Shown: positions 25,068 through 38,583, counted from the first letter of the stretch. The stretch is 64,000 nucleotides of DNA from Trichuris trichiura (GCA_037903355.1 JBAJFE010000029.1:434001-498000), one strand, 5' to 3'. Program-made: numbers and translations. The notes: generated from the sequence alone by a model not told the origin.

Positions 25068-25232
25068 TACAAAGTGTTTATTTGCATTTACCAGTGAGAG
25101 GAACCCTCGAAGCTTTCGGAACGCCACGTGCTCCGTTGTCAACGGTTAACGCGGGAAATGGGGCAGGTGGGGCTGTGAAAGCTCTGAGGGATCCGTTCAT
25201 CGGTGAGTGCAAATAAACGCTACGCTTTGTAG
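25068..25232. mobile_element. Degenerate foldback element mimicking an exon
   Basis: Outer arms of about 25-30 bp (ACAAAG...GTTTATTTGCA and its complement) flank a GC-rich interior containing AGCTTTCGGAACGCC then CTCCGTTGTCAACGG, a variant of the core seen in other foldbacks here. Because the inverted arms carry TTTACCAG and GGTGAGTG, the interior looks like an exon on either strand. Confidence 0.65.
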
Positions 25233-27100
25233 TGCTTCCGTAATAAACACATAGACGAAATACGGTAGGACTTATTCTATGTGAAAAAATCAAGTATCCG
25301 ACGTTTTGGTTTCTGAACTCAACCTGTCATCAGCGCTACTATAGCAAGTTGAGTTCAGAGCTGAAAGCTTCAGATGAGTACTGCTTTCACATGAAGCGGT
25401 TCATAGCGTAATAAAATTTTGCACGATAAAACGCATTGTTTTGTCATAACGGTAGGTGCATTGATATTTCATATGATGGGTTTTGAAGGTAAATGCAACT
25501 GACGTTATAGGCTGTGGGAACTGAAGCCATAGGCAATAGTTTTTCAACCTTTTCCGCCCCAGCACCCCTCTACAATATTCAGATTTCACTAGCTTTCCAT
25601 ACTTCTTTTATCGCTAGTAGTTGCTCGCCACGTCTCCGCTGTTATTTCGTCTGAACGAGTGAACTGAGATACTTCCAGCGGATGGTTCACCTCCATTCTT
25701 GTCTGCTTATATCGGCGATTTTCCTTGTTCCCAAAAAACTGCAGAGATGGAAAAGGTTTAGCGATGGATCAAACCTTTATTTTTAAAATGTAGAGATAAA
25801 GCTAGCCTGTAGAAGTCATCCGCTAATCTCGCCATATGGCAGGTTAGCGATGCACAAGAGGTGACGTTATTCATCTTGAGTCAACCACAGAGTGGGCTAC
25901 TCTGCTGTGACAGCCTTAACTAGAGTCAGAGGTTCTCTGTCGCAGCTGCAGGCAACGTCCCACTCATCTGGAAGCTGGGTTCAGACTGGAGACTTGTGTG
26001 CATGATTACCCCTCCGGACAGTGAGTCATGCTGGGTTAAATCATTCCAGTTGCAGAGAGAATCTTTTATCTGCTAGTCATCTGCATTCTTCATTCCAACT
26101 AGCAATTGTAACCGCTGAAAAAGAGGTCTCTCTTGGTTCTTTCTCAATAGTGCATTAGGTCCCCTAGCATTCCCTCACTGCTCCCTTGCCTTCTAGTAAT
26201 CTATTAAGTCTCCCTGAAAATCACTGCTCTAGACTAATTTCACGCAACAGCTTCTTGTTGATCACTTTGATCAGGCTTCTGTGTGTGACAACGCCAATTC
26301 GTAAAGCCCGTACAAATCCAGCACTTGCTTTGCCATGATAGGTACGCAAATCACTGTTTGCACAAATCGAATCAGTGCATTACTCTGTCTCGTAAAATTA
26401 AAAAAATCATTTACAAACCCCTTCCTTTTAACGTCCTCATTGAAAAAGTTCCTGAAAGGTCCCTTCAACTTTTTGCAACGGTTTGGTGCGTCTGGGATTT
26501 GCGTAGCTGTTGCTGCAAAGCGGCATTTGGCTTGCACCAGCTGCATCGATTGATGCAGTCTCCCACTTAGGTCTGGCCAATGTGATCAACAAAAAATGGT
26601 GGGGCAAAGTCAACAAAGAGTTTCATTTCTCACAGTTTACTCGATCAGTTGCATTCACCATTGGAAGTTAAAAGATGAATGAATGAGAGAAAAGCTTAGC
26701 GAAATTCTAGATTGGAAAGCTACCGTCGATCTTCGTATTGCCATTTCTGCTGATAGCACTATCAGAGTTTGCGTGCTTGAATACAAACGGATATATGACA
26801 GCAGTGTTTTGCACCACGAGAATAATAAAAGCTAATGCGAAAGATTAAGCAGCGATTAGAATACTGAGCTGCGACATGCTGATATGTAGGAACCGTTAAC
26901 TGCATTACTACGGTAGCCTGCGCGATCATTTTTTTATTTGCTCCATTCCTGTAGCCGGCGTTATATGCTCTTCGTTAAATAACAGAAAAGATTATCAAGA
27001 GCTTCAGAAAGTAGAATTTTGAACCAAAAATTATGAATGACCCTGAGCACTGGATGCTTCCTAACGGGTCTAAGGGTCTTTATGACAGAGTTTTCATACG

Positions 27101-27427
27101 GCTTTCTGTCTTGCCCGTTGTCGGTTTCTGAAACAACTAATGCAAATGCCTTACCAACGGATGGATGAACAGTTATTAAGGAAAATTCATAACAGTGTTA
27201 CACGTTCGGTGCTTTCTGGACCAACCTCGTCCCATCTTCAGCAATGATGGTTGCGTTAACCGGGTCGCTGAACACAACTATAATCGCGAAAGACAGGACG
27301 AGGTTGGCCCTGAAAGCCTTGATCATGTAACAGTATTCTGAAGTTTTCTTTGATAACTGCTCATCCATCCGTTGGTAAGGCGTTTGCAGTGGTTATTACA
27401 AAAACCAACAACGGACAAAACAGAAAG
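27101..27427. mobile_element. Foldback element, about 327 bp
   Basis: The arms of roughly 140 bp run inward from GCTTTCTGTCTTGCCCGTTG and its diverged complement. Each arm carries TTACCAACGGATGGATGA and a GGTGCTTTCTGGACCAACC-like half core. The unpaired centre includes GGTTGCGTTAACCGG. It is the same family as 22056-22248 but older, judging by arm divergence. Confidence 0.75.
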
Positions 27428-28014
27428 CTGTAAAGCAACTCCATCAAGAATTTATGAATGAATTAATTAAAACAATATACCATGTCGCTAGAAAGTCGTT
27501 GCATGTCTCTCTCCCACATTCCTTGATTATTCTACTAATAAAAGTATTTGAATTCATTGCACTCTCAATCCTTGCTCCATTAGCCAAACGAATTATTCTC
27601 AGCGTCACCTCATTCGCCAAGTAGGACAGTGAAAGAAACATAGCGTGTACACAGATTTCATGGAACCCTTGAAACAGTAAACGTCCATTGCAACGGCAAG
27701 TTTCCACTTTACTCAGGGTGCACTCAGAACATCTGCAATTAGTGCGGTTGGGAAGCGAGATGGATTATTGAAAAATGGTGCAACAAGTGTCATAGCATTC
27801 ATCATGAAATGATGGTCAGGTACTAAAGCCTAGAGATTCAACAATGTTCTACTTAAATAAAAACTGACGTGTGAATGAAATATTATACTGCTGCCATTAT
27901 TTGCTTTTGCTACCGTCTCAGCCAGTTTCTAGGAGCATGTCTCCCTGCGAATGGCTTAATAGGCAGTGGACAAAAGGGAAGACACTAATGACGAAAGGTG
28001 GTCTTGAAAGCTCT

Positions 28015-28173
28015 CATATTTAAATGTCTTTATTACGGATGCAGTGTCCCTTTGATTTGCACAATAAATGAAAAAACTTCCTCCGGAGCTTTCGGGTCTG
28101 TCGCGACCCGTCTTCAGCGATCAGATTGTGTGTATCTACAGACACACATCCGTAATAAAGACATTTAAATATG
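28015..28173. mobile_element. Foldback element, CATATTTAAATG family
   Basis: Terminal repeats of about 27 bp begin CATATTTAAATGTCTTTATT (left) and end with its complement (right). The interior has one copy of the core: CTCCGGAGCTTTCGGGTC, a short spacer, then GACCCGTCTTCAGCG. On the right only, GAAAACATATAGTCCCGTAC follows, a tail also found next to 57843 and 60093. Confidence 0.8.
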
Positions 28174-28279
28174 AAAACATATAGTCCCGTACTAAACATT
28201 ACATCTTCTTGAAAGCTCTGTCTTATAATGTTACTTCAGCATCACTGAAAGATTTCGTAATAAACAGATTTTGTTTAAG

Positions 28280-28465
28280 GTGAATCGGGTTTATGAAATG
28301 AAGCTGTTATTGTTACCAGAGTTTTCTGGTTTCAGTTTGCACTTGTCGTCAGCGGTCAGGTTTAACAAGTTTGTCTAACTTGGCCATTGACGATTAGCAA
28401 AGGTCGAAACGGGAAAGCTCCGGTACCGACGAAAACTTTTCCTCATAAACGGGACTTACCGTAGA
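28280..28465. mobile_element. Degenerate foldback fragment with core motif
   Basis: CGGGTTTATGA near 28288 and TCATAAACGGG near 28442 are inverted ends. Between them lies a half core ending TTGTCGTCAGCGG near 28345 and a reverse one reading CGGGAAAGCTCCGG near 28408. The arms are strongly diverged. Confidence 0.5.
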
Positions 28466-31400
28466 TAAAATCGTTATGTTATGGAATTCTGTTTTCTCGT
28501 TACGAAATGTCATTTGTTCAAAACCAATGAAAAGTTTTCTATACAGTCAGTTGTTTCCGCAAAACCATGAAACCATTCGCATCCATTAAAGGTCCTGCAT
28601 TTTTGAACGGTCCTTTCCTACTTCATTTTGGTTTTGTACATGACAAACCGTTTGTTCAATTAATGTGATCCACACTAATGATCGGACATGTCACTGCCCT
28701 GAAAACTTCGTAATATTTTTGTCGATTTTAATGTTTTCATATACGCAATGAAAACATTAGTAATCGTTACTACTTTACTGCAAGAGATGGAGCCAATTGA
28801 TTTACAGAGCATATTGCTCATCTGTTGCTAAATAGAAGTTTCTTTTTTAGCTAAGACTTTTGAAGAACAAATAAAACAATATGGCAAGACTTGCGTAGTG
28901 CATCAATGTTCAAAATTTCCATAGAAACTGTCAGAATTCATGCCTACAACGTACTATGACTTTTAACGCATAAGAATGGTTTCATACTGTCCATGAACTT
29001 ATCGTCAGTTCATATCTAGTACAAAAGATATTGCCTGACATTGTATCTATTCCGTCAACAACAGAAACTTGAATTACCCAAAGAAGCTCACCTGTATTAT
29101 TGCAAAACTCCACTCTGCATCTCAAAAATAATTTACCACAGTGTAACGTTAGCATGTTCTTTTGAAGTTTCATCAGTCAAGATGTTGTTCATTGAATGAA
29201 GCTCCATATTAAGTTGCGCGAATCAAAAATCTTACTAAAGCATTTTGAGTCACTTTGCATTGGACGGTTACTGTTCTATGGTTTAATTGGCAGCATGATC
29301 GCTCCTCTGATGGACAGTTGTATTAGGCTTTCATTGAGACCCAACGCGCGGTCATTCGAGAAAGCATTTCAGAAACTACTTTCCTACCTGAGTATGCTAT
29401 AACTCATTAACCGATAAAGCAGATGGTAGAAAAGTAAACACTAATATAAAAACCAATGACAAGCAGGTTTTGAAATCAATAAAAGTTCATGCAAATTTGC
29501 TCAAACCGTATGAAAGTAATGAATTAAAAAGGATAAAAGATGATTTGACCTAGCGATTGATTTTTGTCAACGAAGCTCGACTGAAGTTACCAGAATTTCT
29601 TCTAATGGTTGAAAATATGTAAGAAACCTGGTGGAACTGCTGCTTCCATTTTGAACGCTCATTTATAACTCTTACTAAGAGTGAGAAGTGCTCTGATAGC
29701 TGTGATATTCATTGCGCATATCAAAGTGTGCAACGTGTGTGTGTGCAGGAAATTGGTGGCATTGATAGATTGCGTCAAAAATGTCTGCCAAAGCAACAAC
29801 AAAAAGTTGAGGGATAATCATTGCACAACTTATCAAAAGCGATAGGTGGCAGGCTTCATGTTGGCAATGGTTGCAAGTGCTCACATATAAACATTCACCA
29901 TTGGCACCATTTGTAGGACATTTTTTGAAGGACTGAGGAGGACGCGTGTCAGCGACAGACATGGGAAACCTCTGTGCTTTACTTGAAAAGTAGCATGTTT
30001 CAGTCAGTGAGGAACTGGTTTCCCCAAAATGGCAATTCATCTATTCCCTGCAACGATATCCAATCACGTTAATGGATGGCAATGAGCGTTGGGACCTGAC
30101 GAACTACTTTCTTCCCACTAACGGGCAGGCAACTTTCACTCACGTTTAACTTAAAAATTTAGCCCTCTGATTTATCACTTCGTCAGTTGTGCGTAACCAA
30201 CAAGCTTTGGAGCAACCTTCTGTCTGGCCTGTCACAGCTGCAAAACAGGAACATTAAGGTTAATCAACGGTAGTATCATAAAAAAATTACTGAAATTCTC
30301 TGACTGCGCCTGAGGGTTGTAAGCCTAGTTTTATTTACCTAAGGCAAGCACTGCCCCCACCGTGACGCTGTATGGAATGTAAACTGCCAGTGAGTGTGCA
30401 TTTATTCCATATATGGGCTTACTGTTTTCATGTGTACAGAAAACCAAGAACTGAACTGAGGAAGAGGATCAGCCATGCCCAAAAGTCAAATCACTGTGCA
30501 GCGCTTTTTTAGCAACGTTAATTGCGCTGGTATTTCGTCTCATTACTGTATTTTCAAATTATGCAGCTCATTTGGATTGTTAGTATCGTGAGAAAAATGG
30601 TATTTAATTTTGTGGGCAACAATGGGCATTCCACGTTTTCCAGTTGCAACTGAAGTGTAAATTAAACCAGAGTAGGAAGGTCAAAAGTAGCCGGGGCAGC
30701 AGTAGAACAACTACCTTTGACGATGGCATTCTTTGATTGGCACCCAGCATGACCTGCTCCTCCCAGTTGCTATCTGTTGCATTGATTGTACTGCACACAA
30801 ATCACAAGGGAAGCAAGCCAGGTTTGATTGGCTCCCGTTCAAAAGGCGACATCGCTTTGCTCCAGCAGTCGACTGTTACCAGCAGCATACTTCTTTTTGT
30901 GGCAAACGACTGTCAAAGTGTTCATAGCATTAGATTCTGACATATGAGAGAATAGCACACTACCACGTGAACAAGAAGTGAGTAATAAATTATGAATGAC
31001 AGGAAGAAGAGGCCGCAGTGTTTTTTCTAACTACGCTGTCCATCCGTACGAAGTGTTAGTTGCAACCTGCTTTCCTGTGACAGCAAAGATTCTACCTGAT
31101 TGAAATCCATCATCAACATTTGCTCTACTAGTGCACATTTTTATACGACGCCTTTTACTTAGGGGGCAGAGAGCAGCGCCAAAAGGGTCAGCAGACACGA
31201 GTTTGAAATGTCAAACAGTTTCTTAGAAATATTCGCTGAACTGCTTCTTAGGCACTTTGTACGGTCCCCTCTGCGTGAGGGCATAAGCATTTCTGCCCAG
31301 CTAAAGGACAAAAATTGCAAAAGACATAAAAAGCATGCGCTTGAGCTTACAGACGGTTTGTTACAGCTGGCAAATGGCATGTGGACGTAGTGGGGTCAAT

Positions 31401-31878
31401 AGCCCTTTGTTTCAATCAAATTAGACAGTCTACACGATCAACAGCCTACGTCATTCGAGAGTTTGAAAAATTCCATATGGCAAAGGTGACCAGTGGTGCG
31501 GCAGAACAATTCAGGACTCAGAGCTACTTTTAATATTATGAAGGCTACACCTGGAGGGGCGATAGAATTACATCACATTTGCGCGTTCAGTACTGGACTA
31601 AAAGAAAGTTCGGTTTGTGAGGGACACTCAAGAAGTTTAACAATAAAGAGACGGGCCAAAGTGGAACCAACGGAAAAGTGCAACCAGACAAACATGGTGG
31701 CAACTGGCCCGAAGCTCAGCGGATGAGATTTCTTCCACACAATGAAGTGAACATACATTCTTAATTGGTGCACGGCGGTGCTTCAAGCTCTTCCAGGACT
31801 TTTTCTTGTAAGCTCTTTATCTCCAGATCGATGATATAAAGAATCAACGATATCTGAAGAGGAAAGGCAGCTGCCCGG

Positions 31879-34800
31879 CTATTGAAGGCGAGTCGGCCAA
31901 TACTGGGTCACAGCACAACCAGACATATCCGTTAAAACCTGGCCTGGTACTTGAAGCGGCACAGAAACCCCGGCAGAGATCAGTCCTATATGTTTAAGGT
32001 TTGAAATTTTAGGCGGTCTTTCCAGAAGCAGCCTACCTGCAGACACGTTTGATGGAGAATTAACAGCTGACGTATTCATTTGATTGGTCATCGACTGAGC
32101 ACCTGCCCCGAATTGTCTGTAAGAATGGAGGGCATCGTAAACCCTTGGTGCGGCTGCACCCGGCAGCATGCACGAATATCCGCCAACGTCTGCACCACCG
32201 CTGCCAAGTGTTGGAGTCATACCAAAGTTGGGTACGCCAGTTAATCTGAAATAATAGTTCATTATACCAAGAACTGTTTGCCATTTGATGTATGAATGAA
32301 CCCATAAGTGTCACTGATCGACGGTTGTGTCAGACCCGGATACATTGAGCCAGCGGTCTGGGCAAATCCACCGGTAAAGCTTCTAGTTCCTGACATGGGA
32401 GTGCTGACGGCTGCCGCCGTTGCTTGAACATTGTTCACTGAACATAGTCCTGCAGCAACCCCATGATTTGGCGTCGACGTGGCAACAGCACTGTTGCCAC
32501 AGTCAAAAACGCGTTTCTGGTTTCGAAGCTTCTCTTCTCTACGCCATTTAGCCCGACGGTTAGAAAACCAAACCTAAAACGCACATTGAACAATCGCTGA
32601 CTAAATAATGAGCACTTCTTACCTGTATCCTCGCTTCCGGCAAATTTATACGGCCAGCCAGACGCTCCCTCGCGAATACATCAGGATAATGGGTGCGCTC
32701 AAATTCTGAAAGACATTGTATGGTCAATTAACTTTCCGGTTATTCCTGAAGCTTACGGCACCTCTTTCAAGCGAGTCTATTTGTTCCTGTGAGAACGACG
32801 TTCGATTTCGTTGTAGTTTTCGTTTCAACCTTAGCCTGGCTGAGGCGGTATCATCTCCAGGTGATTCCGCCTGCTTTACATCTTCTTCTGTAAAGAAAAG
32901 TGTATAGCTTTAAGAATCTGTATGCCAGCGAAAAAGTGTTGAGCGACCAGATCCTCATGCATTTCTAAATCATACTAAATTAGGATGCTTTGCGAAGCTG
33001 CCTTTCTTAGAAACCGGTTCAGAGTCACCGTGAGCACTTGCCTAGACTGGTAAGGAGGCACTTAGGATAAGCAGCATGAAAACATGGGAAAGCGGAAAAA
33101 TAATGCGTACTTCACTCAGTGGACAGAATAGGGAATGGCGCATTCTAATTCACTAATTTTCAAGTTACCAATCGGTAGAAATTAATTATTATGAAAACAC
33201 GAAAAGGTTACCAAAAAGGGCAGTGAATTATAATGTTATTAATTACCAACTCAGCGGTAAGTTGTATCGCTAGCGAGTAGGAAAGCGATACCGCTAATAA
33301 GGCAATTTCACTTTGGCCCCGTCCCTGAGTGCGTAAAACGTTAAGATTGTTTCCTGGCCAGAAATTATGAAGCGGTCGATCAAAACGAACGTTCATTAGG
33401 TCATATAGCATCGTACGTACTTGACATGGCAGGAAGTGAATGGAACAGTCTCAGAGCATCGCCTATTGAGCTGAGCAGAAAATGCGACAGGTAGCACTGG
33501 ATGCTGCCGAGAATGTGGAAAGCAGACGATCACCCTACTCAGAAGCGGTCTGAAGAACGTCTGGACACAAAACAATCAAGACCGACTCAAAACACTGACG
33601 GCCCCGCGTTGCTCCAGGATGTCAGTGTTGTTCTGCGGTGACGAGTCGCTTTGAACGAATGAATGATGATCACAGTGACAAGACAGATCGCTGCAGCAGT
33701 TCATAAAAGTTGGGCCGGCCCAAGTTGGCAGCCAAAGTTTGATGGAATCACTACAGGAAAAATTGGGTGGTGTCAAGCGAGTTCTGTTGACATATGAACG
33801 TTGATGCACTCTCTCTTTCTCGTGTTCTTCTAGAATATCTAGTAACCGGTAGTTTACCGTGAACATATTCATTCTTAGTTTTGTTGGAGCAACGATGCTA
33901 CCATGTGCAAGGCATCCTTTCTAGCTCATTTTTATCATTTACTCTGACTGAATCATTCCTATGCATCGATGCTGTGTGTACCGGTTGACAGCGCTTATTG
34001 ACAACTTTTGTTCAGTCCTGTCAAATAGTAAGAGTTATGTTCGACCAACATGTGTGTCTCTCTGAACGTATTGCAGCTTTGCATTCCGCCTATTTCAATA
34101 ATCATAAGCTACCAACCGGCTATGTTGCCAAAAATACTTTCCATATGCTCTCCTCACGTATGCAGAATGTACAAAATCAAAGCTCTTCGCTGGAAGCATG
34201 TTTTTTACCATTTTCATTCTGCTGACTATATCATGTAAGCACTGATTTGTCCTGCCGGTGCACCTACGCAGCAGTCAAGTTTTCATTGTCTCCTAAACCT
34301 GACAGACCTTTCCTTTTACATACACAAGGAACGAATTTCATTAATATCATTTGAACACGCCATAATACAAGCACCTTAATTTTGACACATCTTCAAAAAT
34401 CATTTAAAGGTAGACTTAAGTTACAGATGATTGTATAACAGTATACATCATTTTACTATGAACATTTTGCATTTTCCTTATAAACCTAAACATTTATTCA
34501 ACAGACGGCTATTTGCAGGAAACGCTTCTCTGGCTAAGGCTTTTTTCATCCTCCTCAGTCAACAAGACAGCATTGATTCAGCTAGGGCAAAGTTTATAGT
34601 TAGCAATGCTTTTGCAATGCTATTTGATTCATTGATGGCAAGGCTCAGTGGGAGCGATGAAAGCTCCCATTGAGTATTCCGGAAGATTCACTTCCATTAA
34701 GAAACAGGTCATTTTTTAAATGAAGCTTTGTTTCGTAAATCTACGCGCTCGTTAGGAATGGTTATGTGTTTAGCTTACGGTAAATGTAATTAGTATAAAA

Positions 34801-37800
34801 TTTACCGTTGGTAATTTACCGAAAACAGGCTCAACTGATTCGCCGATGTGTCAGCTGATTATGTACAGTACTCTTGTGAGCAGCGTAGGTTAACTTTGCG
34901 AAAATCAGAAATTCAAAAATTAAGGCTCGCATACCTTTTTTCACTTCAGCTGCCGGAGCTACAGCAAAACCGGTAAAAAAATTAGTCGCTGCCGTTGGCA
35001 TCTGTGGAACATGGGCGTTCTGAGGTTGCATTGCGGCTGTCGAGTATATCCATGAGTGGCCGCCATTCCATGACATACGCAGTTTGTCATAAATCTCTTG
35101 TTGAGCGGCTTGCTGCTCCTTCTGAGCAGCTAGATTTCGAAGAACCCGGTTGATAGATGACACCTACAATAGCGTATCTGCGATAAGCTGTTTTTTCTCT
35201 ACAATAGGCTATAAGTACTCTGTGAGGATGAAACATGTACGTCATTATTGAAAAAACATAAAAGTTTAAGCAGCAAGTGAAGACGAGAAGCATCACTTGG
35301 TTACGTAGGCTGGGGACATTGTGGAACTTTCAACAAACATAAATTATTGTCATATTACAGCTACTATTACTAAGATTATGATAAATCTGTTAAACATAGA
35401 ATAGATAAAAGTTCACGGGTCCATAATTTTACGATTTAAAACCGGCAAAAGGATGACAACAATTTTAAGGAGCGATTACATGAGAATTTTTCTGTTATAG
35501 TCATTGCGCAAGATCTCTTGGCTGAGCAGTTATAACAAATACTGTGTGAGTTTGCACGCTAAAACTTTTTTTTCATTTAGCCTCTACAGTTACCTTTTGT
35601 CCTAACCTAACTTGCCAGCCAGTTTTCCTACGCTTTCAGTGCGTGAAAAATTGTTGCGTCAGTCTTACCTAAACGTAGCTGGCTGTATAAGTTCAGTACG
35701 CAGAAGTAAACATGATTAATAGTTTGTCAGCTTACTGTGACCCCTTGAATAATGCATAGACCACTTTGAACCAGGTAGTTTTCGTCAGATGGTAAATTTG
35801 CACGTGCTTCTTGATTTCAGTATATCTGCCCGACATCTCTGCCTCCAAGAAGTTGATAAAAAAAGCAAATGACCAGTCATTAACATTTGTCACTAAAATT
35901 CGTCTTCCAACCTTTCAATCTATCATTCTTTCAGGTTAACAATGTCATACATAGGGGACGACTGAATAGGCAGCGGGCTTCAGATTACGGGTCTTAACAT
36001 TTCTCATGGTAAGCGATGCCTACTTTCACAGCTTTAAGGTAAGTCATAAGTGTGATTAATGGCCTTAATATTAATCGACCTTTATTCATTTCATCTGTTA
36101 CATTCTCTGCCTTCTATTATGTCTATTCAATTAATTGTGTGCCCATCTGCCACTGCTTGATATGCTTAAGAAGGGGCTACTACTGTCCCGCTAGACTGGG
36201 TCACTAACATTATTGCTTGCTCAACTGAAATCACCTTTCTCTGGGACTTCTAAATCTATGGACAAATGTTGTGAGCATTTCAAGTGATCACTTTTAGTCT
36301 TTTCGTATTGATTAGGTAAAGTAAGCACGCAAAGAGTGAACAAATCAATGCGTCCTCACAAGGCACTCCGCACTCTTCGCAAAATAATTACCAGCAAAAA
36401 AATTTCTCTCAGATAACGGTTCACATGAAAAGATTATTTGACATAGGCATCGTAGGATATCCTTTATGCTGATGGATGTTTTTAAAAAATGCAAAATATC
36501 AAGATGCCAGACTCCCTTAGTTCTTAACAAAAGCAAGGAAACCAGCTGCGGTTTTCAGTCTGTCAGGTGAACATTGGAACTGCGATTTGCAAAGGGCGGG
36601 AGTAGGTCAGCAAGAGTTCAACATCGATCCGCTTCCACGCCGGTTCATCTGAACATGATTACGGTATTATTAGCGCCTATTGACTCAGCCATAATTAGGC
36701 AGCAACGAGGCAAAAACTATTACTTATGCTCATTGGACCTCTATGGGCCCGCGTCAACGCAATCTATGCCAGAAGCAAACACGGCGGCAGAGAACTTGTC
36801 CTCAACTCAGCTGTGTTTCAAATCAGCGGAAGCATTATCAAATTATAGTATATTACGGCCGCTGAGTGGGCGACAACCAAAGATAAGCCGGTCAAGCCTT
36901 GTTTCAAATAGCACACACTACTATAGGAGAAGGAAATAGGCAACTGATACTTACACTGGGGATGTTGTCCTGATTGCACACGCTCTCTTGAAGTAGGCGA
37001 TCACGAATTTCCCAAGCAAATATGGAAGGACATTCACGTTTATAGTCGGCGATCTTGTCCACTACCTTGTTGGTAGCCACTCTGGGTTTACTGCCACCAA
37101 TGGCTCTTGGCCTTATAGAGCCAGTTTCATAGTAGCGACATAGGATTTTGCTGACACATCCATTTGATACTTGAAGAATCCGTGATATGTCGCAAGGACG
37201 GGCTCCCTGATGGGCCAATTCCACAATCTTCTGTCGAGTTGAGTCGGGCAAAGGGCGCCCATTGACGAACACCCCTCCCAACTGATTGACGCCTGTATGA
37301 CCTGCAACGGAATGTCAGCGTTTAGAAGGTGGTTGGAAAAGCTGGAGCATGCAGTAGCAAACTTCTTGGGCGTTTCATAGGGCAGAAGCTCAATGAACCA
37401 TATGTTAGCAATGTCGCCTTGACTCCAAGGTTGGGGAAAAATGATCAACGAGACAGTTTTATGACGGACAAGGTGTCAAGGGGACAGATTGGCCATTATA
37501 GTGCGTTTACGCTATGTCAGCAAAAGTGTCACTGCGTATTCCTTGGCTTTGGTTCAACGTCTAATCATATGCTGCCGTAAGCGGTCACCTTTTGGAACCA
37601 AACCAAGGAAACGATCCACCACTTGACTGGTCACCGACACTATACGTCAGGGAATGCGGCTTGTCATGGCATTGTTGCGCCGGGCTGACGACCCAGCGGT
37701 TGCATAATCGACCCTGACGGTTCAACTTTTCCGGCTCACCGCCAAAGCGTGATGATTTTATTTACTACGAACAAAAAAGGTGGCGTCCAACCAGCGCCAG

Positions 37801-38583
37801 ACACTGATCAGGCTTCCATAAAGGCGGGGGGTCTCTGAAAGACCTTTCCGCTAGCCGACGCCGGCTAGCCAGTCAAAGGCTCTTTGTTGTTCCTCATCAG
37901 CCCGGTTAATATGCTTCCTGTCGAGCATATTCCCCGGCCAGGTCATGTACAATAATGGTATTATGAACATTTGGTCTTTAGAGCTATGACTTGGAGGTGA
38001 ACCTTAAGTGATCACAAGTTGCCGCCTCGCATGGCTTTTGTCTTTCGTTCAGAACCGATCTCCTGGAAGTGATTGGATGTTTTCGCCTCGGCTGACTCCT
38101 TGAATCTCGTGGCGCACGCCATCTGCTGTCGCTGGGTGCCTGACGCGACTAAGCGCACTGGCCCGTCAAATGTACAGTATTACGAGCCACCCCGTCGATT
38201 CAAGATTCGTTCGACAGATAGAAGAGGAGAAGACAACTTAAAAAAGCATAGCGAGTCTTGTAAAGGGTATGGCTTTCCCATGAGTATGCTCTCAGTTGAA
38301 ATTAGCTTAATTTAGAACATCGCGTACGTGAGATAGGGTCATAATGAATATGACCTCACATTAGGGAGACACGAAGAGTTACAATGGGCTGTAGACAGGT
38401 GAGAAACAAGATGAAAGCGACTGTTTTGACACCACTTTGTCAACAAGTGCTGTCAAGTAGAGGGGACCGTCAGCATGTCACAAAGATGCAATTCGACAAG
38501 ATAATGCAAACAGGTCATTAGCACAGGTTTAGACGAATTCATAGACCATTTAAATGGTTCAGAAACTCACCTTTGTGCGGCAT
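31879..38583 (-). CDS. Pax6: Paired-box/homeobox transcription factor Pax6 (vab-3/eyeless orthologue)
   Basis: Pax6 is a nuclear regulator of eye, head and sensory-neuron development. Seven minus-strand coding exons fit in phase: 38583-38571, 37301-36955, 35163-34935, 32887-32762, 32705-32623, 32573-32302 and 32245-31879, giving 478 aa. The 13-nt first exon encodes MPHK, and its junction completes the family start before [17 protein letters not shown]. The paired domain spans about residues 5-131 and is nearly identical to other Pax6 proteins, including DNA-contact segments such as [18 protein letters not shown] linker with acidic residues leads to a paired-type homeodomain at about 221-280 ([25 protein letters not shown], Ser at homeodomain position 50). 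There is no octapeptide, as expected for Pax6. The C-terminus has [15 protein letters not shown] and ends near QYWP. Introns range from 49 nt to 2.0 kb; the large ones could hold an internal promoter for a homeodomain-only form, as at C. elegans vab-3. Confidence 0.95.
32888..34934 (-). other. Pax6 intron of 2.05 kb upstream of the homeodomain exons
   Basis: This intron separates the paired-domain half from the homeodomain half in phase 1. No additional exon is needed to keep the frame. Nothing coding is recognised inside. Confidence 0.7.
35164..36954 (-). other. Pax6 intron of 1.8 kb inside the paired domain
   Basis: This phase-0 intron falls between the NIPS and VSSINRV blocks of the paired domain. 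The open frame at 36574-36939 on the opposite strand has no family resemblance. Confidence 0.7.
37302..38570 (-). other. Pax6 first coding intron, 1.27 kb, GC-richer than neighbours
   Basis: This lies between the micro-exon and the main paired-domain exon. Composition shifts here to a GC-richer, TGAC/GTCA-rich sequence that continues upstream of the gene. Confidence 0.6.

Larger units (their letters stand above)
21618..31878. other. Gene-poor, repeat-bearing region, about 10 kb
   Basis: No gene is supported here. The region holds several inverted-repeat elements (listed separately) and diffuse pieces carrying the same internal core, for example around 23600-23645 and 25301-25335. Open frames at 23719-24060, 26271-26546, 27444-27707, 29675-30040 and 31493-31726 show no family motifs. 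A TATATAAAG at about 24752 is followed about 60 nt later by an ATG frame (24817), but its plausible second exon turned out to be part of a foldback element. Confidence 0.45.

Noticed and set aside
25095..25202. Apparent coding exon with good splice sites, joinable in phase to an ATG frame at 24817 behind a TATATAAAG box
   Set aside because: It lies inside inverted arms and contains the foldback core; the exon look comes from the repeat.
29675..30040. 121-residue minus-strand frame with several Cys and His
   Set aside because: Spacing fits no zinc-finger or transposase pattern I know.
30371..30416. Hairpin containing GGAATGTAAA, the miR-1 seed
   Set aside because: Only the seed matches and the stem is about 10 bp; the rest differs from miR-1.
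36574..36939. 121-residue + strand frame within the Pax6 locus
   Set aside because: It sits opposite a Pax6 intron and resembles nothing known.
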